Shown: positions 50,294-64,000, counted from the first letter of the stretch. The stretch: 64,000 bases of DNA from Gymnogyps californianus (GCF_018139145.2 NC_059471.1:46857845-46921844), one strand, 5' to 3'. Numbers and translations are program-made. The notes: generated from the sequence alone by a model not told the origin.

Positions 50294-53240
50294 TGACTCC
50301 ATGCTGATTAAAATCTTTCCTGTTTTCTACAAGTTTACCCACTTACCTCACCATTGACCTCTGTGTTTAGCTGAATCTCTGGGAAGTCATCTAGTCATGA
50401 TTTGAAGTGCTCAGGACAGACAAGGATATAAAAATTCTTCCCTGATAAAGTTTTCTTTTGCTAATAGCCCTCCTCACCGGTAAAAATATATGTGTTGCTT
50501 CTCATTTCAGTAATATAAAAATCATTGACCATCATCTTGATCATTTGGGAAAAATAGTTCAAGGAGTTTTATACCCCACGTTAGTAATAAAGACAAGTTA
50601 ATAAAAATCCTCAGGCTTACCAAGAAAGGTAGGAGGCAAAAGTTTGGAAATTGACTGTAAATGCCAGTCACTAGAAAGATGAAGAAAATGGGTGTCCAGC
50701 TTGATACATTTGACTGGATTTTCTCAGTGGCAAGAACTGGTAAACTAGGAGCATCGTGAGTTGCTCCGAGTTTGTCATATGGCATGTCCTAGTATCATCA
50801 AACATTCTTTGCAGTATTAAACTTCTGTACTTCAAACCATTTTATCAGATGCACACAAACTAGATTTGCCAGTAACACAGGAAACTATCCTAAGGATATG
50901 TTTTTGGACATTTATTCAAGATGTATTTTGAATGCTGTTTCAGCTTTCATTCTTAGATATTGGCAGAAACATTATTGCTTTTGCTGCAGATGAGCAAGGC
51001 TCTTTAATCGCTCCAGATGCCAGGGAAATGAACACTGTAAAAATACAGTTGCAAAAATAGTTTAGAGAACTTGTACTCTGTGAAATGAACATTGACTAGA
51101 TATTGCTTCACTACACACAGGGGACATGAAGTTCTGTTTTGAAGCCTCAGAAACGGCCCTACCTATCTGATTCTTTTAATAATACCTGCAGTTGGAACCT
51201 GACTGAGAAAGCTCTTAAACAACACTGGTATCGCTCCTATTCAGGAAAGCATGAAAATATGTGCCTGACATTAATTACAATGTATATTCAATTAAGAAGC
51301 ACTTAACTGCCATCTCTGGATGGTCTGTTCTGAATCTGAAGAGCCAAAGAGCTCATGTGTTAATTGCCAGTTATCAAATATTTAAAAAATGCTACTTCTT
51401 AGAAACCGAGGACCATATCTTTTACTGAGATACATCCAGTTAGTTCAGCAAACTTCAGTGAAGCTGCTGTTTTGAGGATCTTGTTCTGAGTGTCTTAGTA
51501 GTCCTAAAATAAAATTTCATTTTCTAAGATGGAATTGGGACTCTGCATTAAAATACCTCTTTTTCTATGTTTTTCTGTCCCAGAGAACCAAATACTTATG
51601 CTGTGAGAGAGCCTCCGTGTACTTTATTAACAGTGATTAGTTAAGCTTTCTAGCAGCCATTCAAGGGAGAACAGTGGTGATTCTTGCCATTTTACAAAAG
51701 AGGTCAGAGGTACAGATGGTAATGTTCAAGTCTCATGCACGTCTCATGCTTTCGGGCTTGTGCCAAGTGCTCTGCGTTCTGGAAAAGCTGCATTCACATC
51801 AGAGGTCACCATCAAACAATCACACGGTGTCTACCTGTGAGCCTCTACGTAAATCAAAAACCAATGCTCAAGAAATGTTCAGTCATCTCTGGCATGTATC
51901 CTATACTAGCATATGGCTTTTTCAGCACTAAAAATAATTGTAGAGCATTTTTCTAGCAGCCTCAAACTTTCTTTTGCAAATATCAGTTTGCTTAATCACA
52001 TGCTGGCTTCATTGTGAGCTCTGAAAATGAATTTTGGAGCAGAAGTGCTACAACAGTGTGTAACTTCATTACTGTAATGGAAAAAAGGATGCCACGGGCA
52101 GCTCCTGTAGCTTCTGTGTATGTGAACGCACATGGCTCTAAATCTTCGTTCCACTTGGTGGCAAGATTGCAGATTTATACAAGCTAGGTCCTCATAATCA
52201 TGCAGAGATACAGAAGGGCTGTAGAACCTCCGTATTTTTTTTCTCACACTAGCTCTACTTTGTACAGCATATGTTGCTAGTTACATGATGGGGAGAAAAT
52301 GCTGTGCATGTACTCACAGCCAGGTCTGTTTTGCTCCTCGTTACTCTTACTGAACACAAAAAAAACCTAAATGGAGACATTTGCACAGCTACCTATACTG
52401 GAATATGTTCCCCCTTCCCTGAAGGAAATGTAAATATATAAAAGGGTAAGTTCTAAAAATCATTTTAAAACCCAGAACTGGAAACAAAACTCTTTTTTTA
52501 CTTGAATGCCAAGAACTTGTTTGAACTTATCTTTTTTTGCTATTGTGAGCTATAGAAACTAGCTTTCAAAATCATTGTAGAAAATATACCACAAAATAAG
52601 ATTTATATACTCTGAATGCATGCACAGGTCACCTACAATCTTCTTGTTCATTTTACGGAACCTGTTTCTAAGAAAAATCTTTTGGACCAAAAGCGGATTA
52701 TTGTTTTTTGAAAGAAAAAAATACATTTTGTTGGCATAAATTATTTCTTTTAAGTACCAGAACCTGGGTATTCAGTAAATCACCATCCCCGATTTTAAGT
52801 GCATTTTGAGAGAAAGAGCGAGACTTTGCAAGTTATCTTTTCACAGCTCAAGGGGAAAGCTCCCTCCCTTCCTTTCACACCAGCTATTCTTGACCGCTAA
52901 ATTGTCTTCCTGCTTCCTCCCTCTTAGATTTCGTGTTTATAGCTGCAGAAAGTTAAGATAAACAGGAGTTGTTACAGTAACATATGACTCAGTAATATTA
53001 CAAAGCTTTGTTGGTTTTGGGGGTTTTTTACTAGGACTACTCATACTGCACAGGATAATGCAGCTGTCTGTGGATGCTTTAATTAGAACTGATTTGCTCA
53101 TAAGAGATCTTTACAGTATTACTCTTTAAGTAGATGGCTGTCATCATTTACAGTCAGACAAGCTATACGTGACTCTCAAATTTCATTACCTTCCTTGTAA
53201 CTTACATTTATGTGGTCTTTCAAATGTTCCAAAAGCTGAG

Positions 53241-53266
53241 ATAGATATATAGATATATATATATAT
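53241..53266. repeat. (TA)n / GATA simple repeat
   Basis: ATAGATATATAGATA followed by an uninterrupted TA run; an intergenic microsatellite. Confidence 0.9.
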
Positions 53267-54117
53267 GTAAGTATGCTATCACAGAAGAGTGAGCAATCTG
53301 TTGTTGGCAAAGTATAAAAGAAAAAAGGCCTAGTTTTATGATCCGTGTCCCAGGATCTCAAATGCCCACTCAGAATAAACAGGAACTTTTAAAGCTTTGT
53401 GCATGACACACACTCCCCAGGGCACTGGTAAACTGCACTGCATTTTCTTTTCCCAGAGGATGGGAGGGAGAGTAAACACTCACAAGTTCGAAAGTTTTGA
53501 TTCTGAGATAATAGGATACTTTACCACCTAATGCTTAAAATACGTATCTCCTTCCTCTTTGGATGAGTAAACACCTAGTGTGGGGAAAATAAAAGCTGTA
53601 GGGTTTGTAGGGTTGTGGTATTCCCCCAACCTCGATGGTACTGCAAATGGTGAAATTTGCCTCAATGTATGTCTGCAGATCTTTCATACTCGGTGAAATA
53701 AATCACATTTCCTTTAGGACAGGGAGTAGCTTGTCAAATATCTGAGCAGAATGAACTATATTGTTCCCAAATTAATATATACTCGAATGGTACCCAATTG
53801 GCTATAATGAAGCACATTTAGTCCTGAGCAGTAACAGCTGAAGTATACACATATTTTAAGCACCTAACAAATACATCTCAATACTGAATGCCACCAAGTG
53901 ACACCCAAAAGCAGAAACACTGTGGTGTGTGGTTCCTTATTTCCAGTTTAGGGAGTACTCCTATCAAAACTACAGGAAAAGTGACTTGCTTTGTTTTATT
54001 ATTTTTTAAATCTTTAATAAAGCCTGTCTGCCCTCCTGTTAACTCATTGTTTTGGAGGGTGTTTTCTTTACTATGTTAAAGGGAACTCATTTTTTAATTC
54101 TAACTGTATCTTTCTCG

Positions 54118-54183
54118 TTTACTGGCTATCACAAATGATTTTTCAGTGAATTTACTGGCTATCACACATGATTTTTCAGTGAC
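54118..54183 (+). repeat. 33-bp tandem duplication
   Basis: Two copies of a unit beginning TTTACTGGCTATCACA follow one another (54118-54150, 54151-54183) with two mismatches. It is in intergenic DNA. Confidence 0.93.
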
Positions 54184-57100
54184 TCCAGGATTGTTTGGGT
54201 ACAAGATCTCTTGCATCCTTACATTTTTGCTTTACTGCAAAACACTCCGCTGGTGCATTCAGTGCACTTTCTTCCCTTTGTTTGAGAAAGAGATTTACTT
54301 AGAAAACGCATTCCTCTTTTCTTCTTAATTCCACTTTTCTTTCCTCTTGTCTTGTGCAGGTGACTTAGATTTGGAGCGCCTGAGCACCACCACAGCTCTC
54401 TAGCTCTTCCAAAGCTAGAGAGAAGTTGTAGCACAGTGCAGCAAGGAGGAGTGCAGGTGCCTGTGTCAGGTCTGTACTTCTCTTTCCCGAACTCTGGCTC
54501 CATTGCTACCCCAAGCAGTGGGGCTGCTTCCACTGTCTCCCTTTCCGCAGCCTCCCTCCTGAACATTAAATAATTTAATGCAAAACCTTTTGCAAACTAT
54601 TCTAAAACTCATATAACATTTCGCGTCCCTGTGTTCAAGCTGCTGCTTGTTACATCCCTTCCCGACAAGCATTTCTCTGTACTGACTACTGAATTGCAAG
54701 TTGAGGAAATCTATATTCAGGTGCAATCCTTAATTCAGGTATGGATGCATGTGTTGCTTGTTGGTTGAGGAAGACAACCCAGTCAGTGGAAAAGGTTCTT
54801 TAAATTAAATGGTCATTTACATTGGCTTACTAAGGGTTTTATTTGGTCTCATTTGCCCTTGAAAGACTGTAAAACAATGGTAAATTGTTGTGGAAATGTT
54901 TTTGACTTTTGTGCCTCAGGTCTAATCTGACGCCCACAAAATCAAAGGAGATACTCTGTTTTTGAGGGGATTGCCAGTTTGTTTAATTTTGGAGCAATGA
55001 TCTAGCCACAGCAATGCCCTTTTTTGTTCTGTTGGGCTGTGGCACTGGAAAGCTCTCTCAATGGGGATGCACTGAAAAGACCATCTGGGAAATTCAGCTA
55101 GAGCAAAACACAGCCACTTGGTTTGCTGAATAGGGATCCTGTACGGGAGGACCTAACGCTTGGCCAAAGCACAGCGCTCACAGCTCTGCTTAGCTCAGTT
55201 CTTTCAAGTTTGGTCACAGGTGAAGAAGAAAGTGGTTTACAAGAGTGCCCTTGGGAATCTGGGGTGTCTTTTGCATGGCCTGCTGCCTGCTCTCCGTGGG
55301 CACTGTTCAAAATGCTTGAACTGCTGTACCTGTTCTGGGCACAGGATTTGGTCTAGGGGAACCCACTGATGGATCTGGGTCCTGTGCTTGTAATAGAAAC
55401 ATGAAGGAATCAGAGAACTTACAGGTCTGCAGTACCATAATGGACTATTTTTGATTTAACACAAGTGATGTGTTCTGCATTTGCAATGTCTTCTATATAC
55501 ATTGCAAAGCGCTATTGGATGTGAGTAGCCTACAGTTTACGAGACAGACACAGGAAGATAGGAAATTCATTGGTGGAGATAACTTAGTGCTTATTGTCAT
55601 TGCTTCCATGTCTTCTAAGGTTTCTTGAGTAATATTTGTTTTAATTAGTTTAAGTATTTTATATGAAACAGTGGCTAAATTATACAAAGCAAACTCAAAA
55701 GCCAACAAAGGCAGTTGGCCAAATCTAGATTTAAAACATAAAGGGTAGAAAGGAAAACCCTTCCAGCTTGGAGAAGGTAGCTTTTTTGTGCACGACTGCT
55801 AATACAGTGAGCAAACTGCAACAACACTGAAAAAACTAAACCCTTAGTTTAAATACAGTGCATGTTTTCATCTGTATTGCTTAGCCTGTTCAGTTCTCCA
55901 GACCAGGTGTGAATCACTGCGTCAATGGTTTGACCTAAAACTGTTAAGATAATCAGCTTGCTGGTGGAAATGCAAACTAGTTTTAGCAGTTGCCAGCAGT
56001 AATATCTGAACTGCCCTAGGGCACAAACTGTCTACTCAATATGAGAAGGTGTTTCCAGCAGCATATCTTGCTGTATTAAAATGAAATTTGTTTGTGGGAT
56101 ACAGTTCAAATACAAAAGGAGCCTTTCTCTTTTGTTTCATTTGTAATGTTCGCCTACTGTATATGTCTGCTCTTCATTGCTTTCATGTATTCACAGTTCA
56201 GCACCAGTAAAAGCCTAAAACATTGCAAACAAGTAATAAAACAAGAAAGGCAGTTTGGGTATTTGATTTATTAATCTAAGTGGAGAGAAAAACTGGCAAG
56301 TGGAGCAACTGATACACACTGCTTGCTCCTGCTGGGCCCACTGCCTTCCCCACTCCTTCAGTGTCATTACAGGTGCGTTGATGTTTCTCTGTCATCTGTT
56401 CTTCACTGTTTCTGAAATATAAAAAATATTTCTTCCCAAAATATATCTTCTAAAGATATGATTTATTTAAGTTAACTTTAGCCATCCAAAAGTTACGTAT
56501 CTCCTCCAAGCTAGTCATACAGGATTTCCCTATATTCAATGAAGAAAGGTAAGTTTCTCTTTGGAGCAATTTTTCTCTTTTACTACGCCCTTTATTCAGA
56601 TCACCTTCCCTGTGGAGGTGTCAGTGTCTCTCTCTCCATTAAAGCAGAGAAGACCTAGGCAACTAGATCAGACTTTGCAGAGAGAGGAATCCTGCCCCCA
56701 ATCTAACAACATATACCTGTAATTTCCTAGGGCCTGTGGGACGGTTGCAAAGTCTGTTATCCATGCTTTCAAGATTCCTGCCAGTGGAACATCTGCTTTT
56801 ATATTAAGTGAATTAAAAGACTCTTTTGTTGTCAAAATTAAGGTACATTTGATCCAAATGCTGCTTGTGCTCCCGGTGACAACTATGGAAGGTGATTTTA
56901 TACATTTAAAATAAGTGATTTGATGTCATTTGATATGTGCCCATGGGCAACTTTGGAAAGAGTTAAATGGCACTGGAAGATAAACTTTCTCTGTCTTCTT
57001 TGTACACGTACTCACATACAGTATTTATACTGTTTGTATAGTAAACATTTTATGTCTGAAGTACCACAATTGCTAAGTTACTCTAGACAGATTAAAGTAA

Positions 57101-60100
57101 ATATGATGGACTGGAGCTAATCAAGTAACCACTGGAATTTGTGCAGAAATAAGATGCTGATAGGCAACAGGGGAGGCACCCATCATACTAATTAAGTAGC
57201 ATTAAGACATTTGTCTTCAGTTTTTTAATTTCATCATGTTCTTGGTTTCAATGCTCTGCCAAATTATGATTCTTATCCTTAAATGTCAATTTGTCATCAC
57301 TTACTGCTGTTCCTCTCCACTACACAAGTATGCTCCTCCATGCTTTCTGCTCACAAATTGTTTAATTCTGACTCCTGGAGTTATAAGAACCACTTGTTTC
57401 CGAGTAGTTAAAGTCACTCACACTTCATGCATTCCTACACAGATATAAACGGGACACATCTTATCTTGATGTGTAGTGGCTTTACAAAGTAACAGCTATG
57501 TACAAGAAGCAGTACTCTCTTAACAGACAACAGAGAAGAAAATCAGGTTGTCTGTCTTTTGTCCTTATTACAAAAAAAAGTTTTCTGGGAATTGAGTTTT
57601 CATTTTACCAGAATTCAGTACACAAAAAATATAAATTACCAATTTCAGAATTTCATAAGAGGGAGAGCCAGACAATAAAGAGGTCTAAATTTTGTATTGG
57701 AGTTAGTAATACTCCTAGGAAATTATGCAAGATTTAATTTTCTGGTTTTTATATAGAGAGTTTTTAAAAAGATTTTAAGATCTTACCTTGAAATTCGAAG
57801 CTTAACATTAATCACACTAGCTACCTCAGCCTGACAGCAGTACAATTGCTTTGTTTTTACTATAATATATGCAAAATAAATAGAGATACATCCACAAGGT
57901 GTTCCTGGCTTTAACTTGACCATTTTACTTTATGTTAAAAGTATAGTTCTTTTTTTTCTTAGATGTATTCCCATGAAAGTCAGGCATCTAACTACAGTAT
58001 CTAAAATATTAATGTCATCTCCTTATGTAGTCAATAGAGGGAAGTACATATCAGGAAGGTAATTCAGTCTGTCTGAAATGCTTACTTCTCTCCATTGACT
58101 ACAGATAAGCATCAGATATTTACATTTCTGCCTCAGTTTCCTCACCTAGGTATTAATAACTACAGGTGATGAATCTTGGTTCTATTATTGTACATTCAGT
58201 TTTTATGTTAAGTGACACATTCTGACAAAGTGCTGGATCTAATGCAGACAAAGCATGTCCAGATGAGAAAATGGAAAGTGTAGTGGCTATCGTATGCTTT
58301 GAAAACTTGGAGAATTCAAAGCAACCAACAGCAGATAGGACTAGGGAAAGAGAGAGCTTGCAGAAATACTTTACATTATCCATAATGTTGCTACAGATGA
58401 AAGAGCCATTGATTAAAAGACTCTGAGAAAACAGAATCATTTTTAGGAAGCAGAGAAGCAAAATCAAGACAAATTCTCCATCACAAAATAGCTCCACGGT
58501 GGGAGGATGGCCTTTGAGATTTGACTTGGAGTAATGAAAAACAATAGATTTTCCAGCATGGTAGGAGAGAATGAGGGCTGAGTGATTTTTAGAGAAGAGA
58601 CGGTGCTGGAATTTTAACCCTTCTCGAGAAGACTGACTATAGAAAATGGAAATTCTTGGCACTTAGGTTAAAGGAAATTCAAAAAACCTAATCTGAAAAA
58701 AGTGTCAAGAAATAAAAGGAAAGTCCAACACCAACTTTCCTGGGGATTAACACAAGATGTTAATTACCAGATGAAAGAGTGATTTTTGCTATGATTTGTT
58801 TAACTATGATTTTTTCTGTGAAAACCACATTTTTCCAGTCCCCTTACCTTGGTTTTCATGGTGCTTTTCCATGAAGGTGAGGAAGCTTTTAGCTACTTTC
58901 AGTGTATACAAACATATATGATTTCCCCATCCTTGTTAACCTCTCCTTTCCAATATAGCACACCACAAAACCCATCTTATTGAGAATGAGTTCCTTACAT
59001 GGCTGTATGAGTTCCTTGCTACATTTCTATTTTGAAATTCCCTATGGCTGATGTCATTTCTTGCTGTTTGGTGGTTTTCGAGTTTTTATTTTGAGGATGT
59101 TTTAACATTCATTCCGCAGAGCTCTTCTGAAATACATGCTCTTCATTGTTAGACATGAGGTTTGGAAACTGCAGTCTGCCCTAGCCCAAGACCAAGTTCC
59201 TTGGGGTGAGGTTATACCTGGAGAGTACCTACACCAGTCATCCTGTAAGGCCAAGGAAAACATGAAGGGGAAACAGCAGCACGGGAGCTTTTGTATGAGT
59301 AGGTAATCCATGGCTACTGACACATGGAAGCACTGAAATGTAGCTGGAAACTGTAAGCTTGGTATTAAGAACAGTTCTCTCTCTCCAGGACAAGAGCCAC
59401 AGACAGGAAATGACATTGGTGCTGTCCTTGTTTTCCTTTCAAGGAGATATACTCAATGCACCTTCAAGACAAGGTATCTGTCTCTGGATCCGCACAAAAA
59501 CTGGGGTGAACTTTACTTACCTAGTTCCCCTTTAGGATTTTTCAAATGGGAAAAGTTCATCTGCCAGCTGCTGTTGAGTCACGACCACCCTTACACAAAT
59601 CATCTGCAGCGGGATCCTTCTGCTCAGTTTCGATACCTGAGCTACCAGTTCTTCTTTCTCTATACTCAGTAGAGAGAAGCAGGCACTTCCGTGATATTGT
59701 TCATCTCATCTAAAGGTTGACATGTAGGAACCAATTCAGTTGTCTAAACATAGTTTCCTGTTGCCATAGGGTGTCTTGAGCCATCCACACGAGACTGATA
59801 GATAAAGTACAGGACTTGTGGGAGGCCTGTGCTCTTCCCTAATGGAAGGCAGGAGGCCCAGTATGACGCCCTGTTGTATTTAAGCTATTGAATGGAGTCC
59901 TAAATTCTCAAGTTTTCACCACTTAAGCTGTTTAGGAGTGGGATTTAGTGCCAGACTGTAGATGCCTGAATGTAATGCTTGCAAATGATCTGCATGTCTA
60001 AGCTCCTATTATAATCAAAGCACATTTAATTACTGCTGTCAGTGGTGTCTGGAGAGCTAGGATGTAATTTAACAGAACTTTTTCAGAAAACAAGATTGAT

Positions 60101-63079
60101 GATTATAATAGTTTTTGACCTGACTTGTGGAAGCCAAATTCTTCTATTAGCAGGCATATGGAGGAGTGTTTTAGTGGTTAGTCTCATTTGAAAGCAGTGG
60201 AATTATTTATTAAGAAAACTTTTCCATCCTGTGTACAGATGCCAGACCTGGGCTTTGCATTAAAGTAATTGATCTAGCACCAGTTAGATGAACTTGAATA
60301 TGTTAATTCTAAACAACAGTGACTTTGGGTTCATTTAGCTCATAAAACCTTTTTTTCATGCTCACTTTATTCTCATTTGTTTGAATTTTAAGTGGTAGGT
60401 TTTAATCAGTACATGTTTATATATTTTAGGATGTTTATATTAAGCCATGCAGTGCCTCAAGCAGCTCTGCTGGAAGGAGGTACTCCATACATCGCTTTAT
60501 TTTTACTGCTAGTCAGACGGTATTCTGTGACATGACAGTACACCTTGTACTTGCCAAAATGTTGTAGAAATGTAATGCCTGAAGGCGTGATAAAAATATT
60601 ATTTTAAAAAATCTCTAGATCATGTTTGTAGGAGACTTGCATGAGGAAAAATATTTTGCTGTCACAGAGGGCAATGAATAACATCTGTAAGAGGTATGAC
60701 CAATACAGTAGAGGGTTTTGGGCTTTTTTTTTCTTAAATGGCTATGTTCCCATGTCCAAAAGAAAATACCACAGGATACAAACTTACAGCTGACTGTTCA
60801 TGTAACATAATACCTCTAGCAGCATTTGGTCCAGAAATGTGCTCTGTCACAGGCTAGAAGTCCTTTGGATGCTCTATAGTGCCTGGAGCATTTTTTAAAT
60901 CTGCATTAAACCAAAAGAGCGCAAGTATAGCACAGGCTTTGAGGTGACAACTCAGTCACTTCCTTGCTTTGGCAGAAGAGTTACTCTCAAAGAGAGATTA
61001 TCTGGATAAACAAACCATCCATCAAAAGGTGACCTGGAAAGACAAATGCAATGGGTTCGTTCCAAGACAGGCTGGGCAGGGTCTTGAGATCCCTAATCAT
61101 AAGACCCTTCCAAAGAGCTGTCAGCACCATCCCTGCTAACAGCTAGACTCAGGAACTTTTGTGTCGGTGTCAGCTTCCACAGAACTATTTGCAGGAGACT
61201 CCCTGGGACTTTGCTGTATGTCCTGTGAATGGTGCAGCACACTGCACACAGAGAAGTAAACTATGGTGCAAGGCTGTGATCTGACAGCCTTAGTTAAAAG
61301 CCATGTACTAGGATCTCTGTACAGATAATAGCTTGGAATAACCAAAGCTTTCTCAGGAGCAATCCAAAACAGCTAGCAGAGCTACCTCCTCTATTCTGTC
61401 CTAGTTTGAGTGACTTCATCTGCTTTCTTGAGCTGCATTACTGCAGCTCTTAGCAATTGTCATTGGTGCCTGAAAATGGTATGAGCTCAGAATCAACTTT
61501 TCCATATTGCTTGGACAGACTCTGGTCTCTCTTGCATCTGATACTCTTCAGATTTTGTTGCTGCATTTGCTCTGGTTTCTGGTTGACACCTCAGGTGCAG
61601 CACTTAGCTGTGCTCCCTCTGCTGTCTTTGCTTTTCTGGTCAAAATGAAACCACATGACTCAAACCCTGTCCAATCCCCCGGCAGGTGGTGAGATCTACT
61701 ACCAAGCTGTTCCTGAGCCTCCTCTAAAAGGGTGCAGGCACTCATTAGTTGTATGTTGCTGCCATCTCACTTTCACAGTAGATGTTGAAAGGTGAGGGTA
61801 AGGCTCAGTCATTACTGCTGAATGGAAGAAGGCTAGGGAAGGAGCTCAGGCACTATGCCCAAGATGATCTACATCATTTAATTCCTAGCTCATTGCCTAG
61901 CTTTGTTTTGGACTGCTTCAACTAGCCATCTCCCAGACAAATATCTAGGAGATTAGTCCTAAGCCAGTTTGAGGTAAGCAACCTGGTGCCACCTGGCATT
62001 CAGGCCAGCCAAAGTGGCACATTTTGTTGAGCAGTTTAGACGTAACCTCAGGGTCTGTCGTTATGGAGTGAGATCCTTTTGATCACTTCCCAAGATGAAC
62101 CCCCTAAATATAAGATTTCATACACCACAGCTTATTTTCCCAGATAAAACTTAATAACAGTAATCATTTTGTCAGACCTTATTGGCAGCGACAGAAGGCT
62201 TCTAGAAGTTTCTTTATAGTTTTTCAAAGTATAAAGAAGTTTCAAATACATCTGCATACATACATCTGCAGATGTAGGTGATAAACCAAAGAAATGAATA
62301 GATTAATTAAACTGCTTTGCAGAAAGGAGGGAAGGAGGAAGGGAGGGATGGGAAGCAAAGAAGCAGAAACAGTGTACAGCTCCTTCCCTGAAATACACAG
62401 CTACTAGTTTGAGTCCTTCTCTTTCTAGCAAAAGATTTAGAGCTCTGGTTACTTGCTTCTTATTTTTGGTTATATCTCACTCACTGTTGGACCATCCAGG
62501 TGTCAAGTCCGGGGCTCTATTATATCTCCCAGTTTAGGATGAAGGATTAGGAGGCCTTTTACTAGAGTTGCAGTTACATAATATTTTTGTTTGTATGAAT
62601 TTTTAGATAAATATACAACATGAAATGAACATAAAACATATTCAAGCATGTTCATTGGTTCATTCCTCCAGCTTCCCCTCTTTCCCCTCTACGCCAGCAA
62701 GGGGGCATAATCTGAGAGCTTCCATGCACGCAGAGCTCTCTTAGAAAGGCTGATCTTCTTTGCTCAGCCTCCTGACCAAAACACTTAAAATATCAATCCT
62801 TAAGCAACATGTACGGGGCTTACTTCCAAATATTTGTAATCAACCTACTACATAAACTGGTTATCATGTGCTGAGGTTAATAACTGTTTTCAACTAGTCT
62901 CTGAGGTGCCTTTCACTGGCAGGTCTCTCTTGAAATATCAAAACTGCTGTTAATAGGAAATTGTAAGAAGTGGCTGGTTTTTATAGTATTAAGGACCTGG
63001 GATTTAGCTGTCTTATCTGTTGTAACAACTGCCTAATCATGACTATCTCAAAGAAAAAAAATGTCAAGCTGAATGACTC

Positions 63080-64000
63080 TTACCTCCTCTCCTGAAACTG
63101 GAGATATCGAGATTTGTCTATTGATGCCAATCTCATCAGCATGTGGGACAACCGTATCGGAGTCCATCTGAGGTTTACAGGGCTAGGTCTAGCCACAGTA
63201 TAAATCGGAAAAGGTGGGAAGTTGGGGGAATTTGGTCAATTGCTGTATGATTAGAGTGCATGACATGAGGCACTTTTACTTGGACTTTGTGCTTCCTCCA
63301 TCTCCTTTGTTTTCTCATAATTGATTTCCATCATGTGCATATATGGTGCTTCAAGTCAAGGGATTGTTGAGAACTCCATGACCATCAGATCATATTGCAT
63401 ATAGCTGTATTTATACTTCCACAAAACTCTGACATCAACTTCTATCATCAGTAAAAGCATTATAATTCTCTCTGTCTACAAAAAAAAAAATCTACAGGTT
63501 GTAACCTGTATTTAGTTGTTATATCCTGTAATTTAATTGTAGTAAACCTTTTCAAAGTCACTGTTGCATTATGACTAAGGGTGCACTAGCAGTAACTTGT
63601 CTATACCCAAACTTCACAAAATACTTCTTCTTAGTAAACTTAGTCCAGAAAAAAGTACATTTATTTTCGTGGCCAATCTAAACAAATCTAAACCTGTGTT
63701 GCTCCAGGAGAACAATTTTTCCTCTGCCACCAACAGGAGCTCTTTTGCTTGACTTGGCTTGTTCTTCTGGCATATACAACACATCTCGAAAGTTTCCTCA
63801 ATATCTCTGTTCAGCTGAGCCAATATAAAGCATTTCTGGTTCTCATCTTAGGTTTTTCAATCCTTAGATGACCTGTATGGTCTTTTTTATAAAAGCAAGA
63901 GTGCGAGAAAGACCTTTTTTCTGTCCTTAAACTAAAATTCCATGTGGGTCTGAAAGTTCCTCTTGAACTGGCTGGTGGGGCCACCCTCTGCTAATTGCTT
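63080..64000 (-). pseudogene. Broken Ty3/Gypsy-type integrase (pol) relic, continues past the window edge
   Basis: Minus-strand translation gives, in order, HTGHLRIEK (63879-63853), RTRNALYW, then after a frame change LNRDIEE (near 63814-63794). Next come CCICQKNKPSQAKELLL (63781-63731), W-x3-GLDLF (63706-63680), and more weakly EKTKE (63316-63302) and AL-x-SYSN-x-P in the direction of 63240. This is the order and spacing of the H2C2 zinc-binding domain (H-x2-H, about 29 residues, C-x2-C) followed by the start and end of the rve catalytic core in Gypsy integrases. Stops and at least two frame changes are present (for example TGA at 63813-63811), so it is not functional. The more distal part, below 63230, is uncertain. 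Reverse transcriptase would lie beyond 64000. Confidence 0.72.

Larger units (their letters stand above)
41510..63079. other. Intergenic DNA between SLAIN1 and the right edge, no gene recognised
   Basis: About 21 kb without a convincing exon. The longest frame is 169 codons at 58153-58662 on the minus strand, with no family resemblance. EDNRB, the expected neighbour, was looked for by its conserved receptor segments and not found. Visible structure is limited to the tandem duplications, the palindrome at 43156 and the simple repeats listed separately. Enhancers may well be present but cannot be told by eye. Confidence 0.5.

Noticed and set aside
58153..58662. 169-codon minus-strand frame, the longest outside LTRs
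   Set aside because: No recognisable domain and no splice or promoter context. One such frame is expected by chance in a window this size. A homology search would settle it.
41510..64000. Possible EDNRB exons on the minus strand
   Set aside because: EDNRB is the expected next gene, but none of its conserved receptor segments was found. It probably lies beyond the window.

Overview
The window looks like bird chromosomal DNA, most likely from a neoavian species. It has large introns, GT-AG splice sites and an AT-rich background. Its LTRs are of types that, from memory, are common in neoavian genomes. I saw no bacterial-style operons, CRISPR arrays or tRNA/rRNA genes.

One gene is clear: the 3' two-thirds of SLAIN1 on the + strand (about 12.9-37.0 kb). 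SLAIN1 encodes a microtubule plus-end tracking protein. Six coding exons (12903-13052, 14979-15128, 17375-17713, 28816-28980, 30909-31203, 35941-36016) join in frame with consensus splice sites. They encode 391 residues up to the stop at 36014-36016. The N-terminal part, including the initiator, was not found and probably lies to the left. A 3' UTR with several AATAAA signals follows to about 37.04 kb.

Layout: 1-12.9 kb is intron upstream of the first visible exon. It holds an antisense solo LTR (5325-6474) with a perfect 5-bp target duplication. The 11-kb intron at 17.7-28.8 kb holds an antisense 5' LTR plus leader of an endogenous retrovirus (about 19640-20653) with a readable tRNA-Lys primer site. 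The last intron holds a sense-oriented solo LTR (33085-33719). From 37 to 64 kb the sequence appears intergenic. In other vertebrates EDNRB is expected next to SLAIN1, but none of its exons was seen. The intergenic part holds a decayed L2/CR1-type LINE reverse-transcriptase fragment (about 39080-39730), a second copy of the 1150-bp solo LTR (40355-41504), several short tandem duplications and, at the right edge on the minus strand, a broken Ty3/Gypsy-type integrase (about 63080-64000).

The most interesting items are the Gypsy integrase relic, which is unexpected in a bird; the L2-like LINE relic; and a serine-codon repeat in SLAIN1 that places an SxIP-type motif beside the TxIP, SxLP and SxIP motifs already in the C-terminal region. 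Others are the set of four phase 1-1 exons, a sense LTR with its own TATA box and poly(A) signal inside the last SLAIN1 intron, and an old dispersed repeat motif. No wholly new gene system could be supported.
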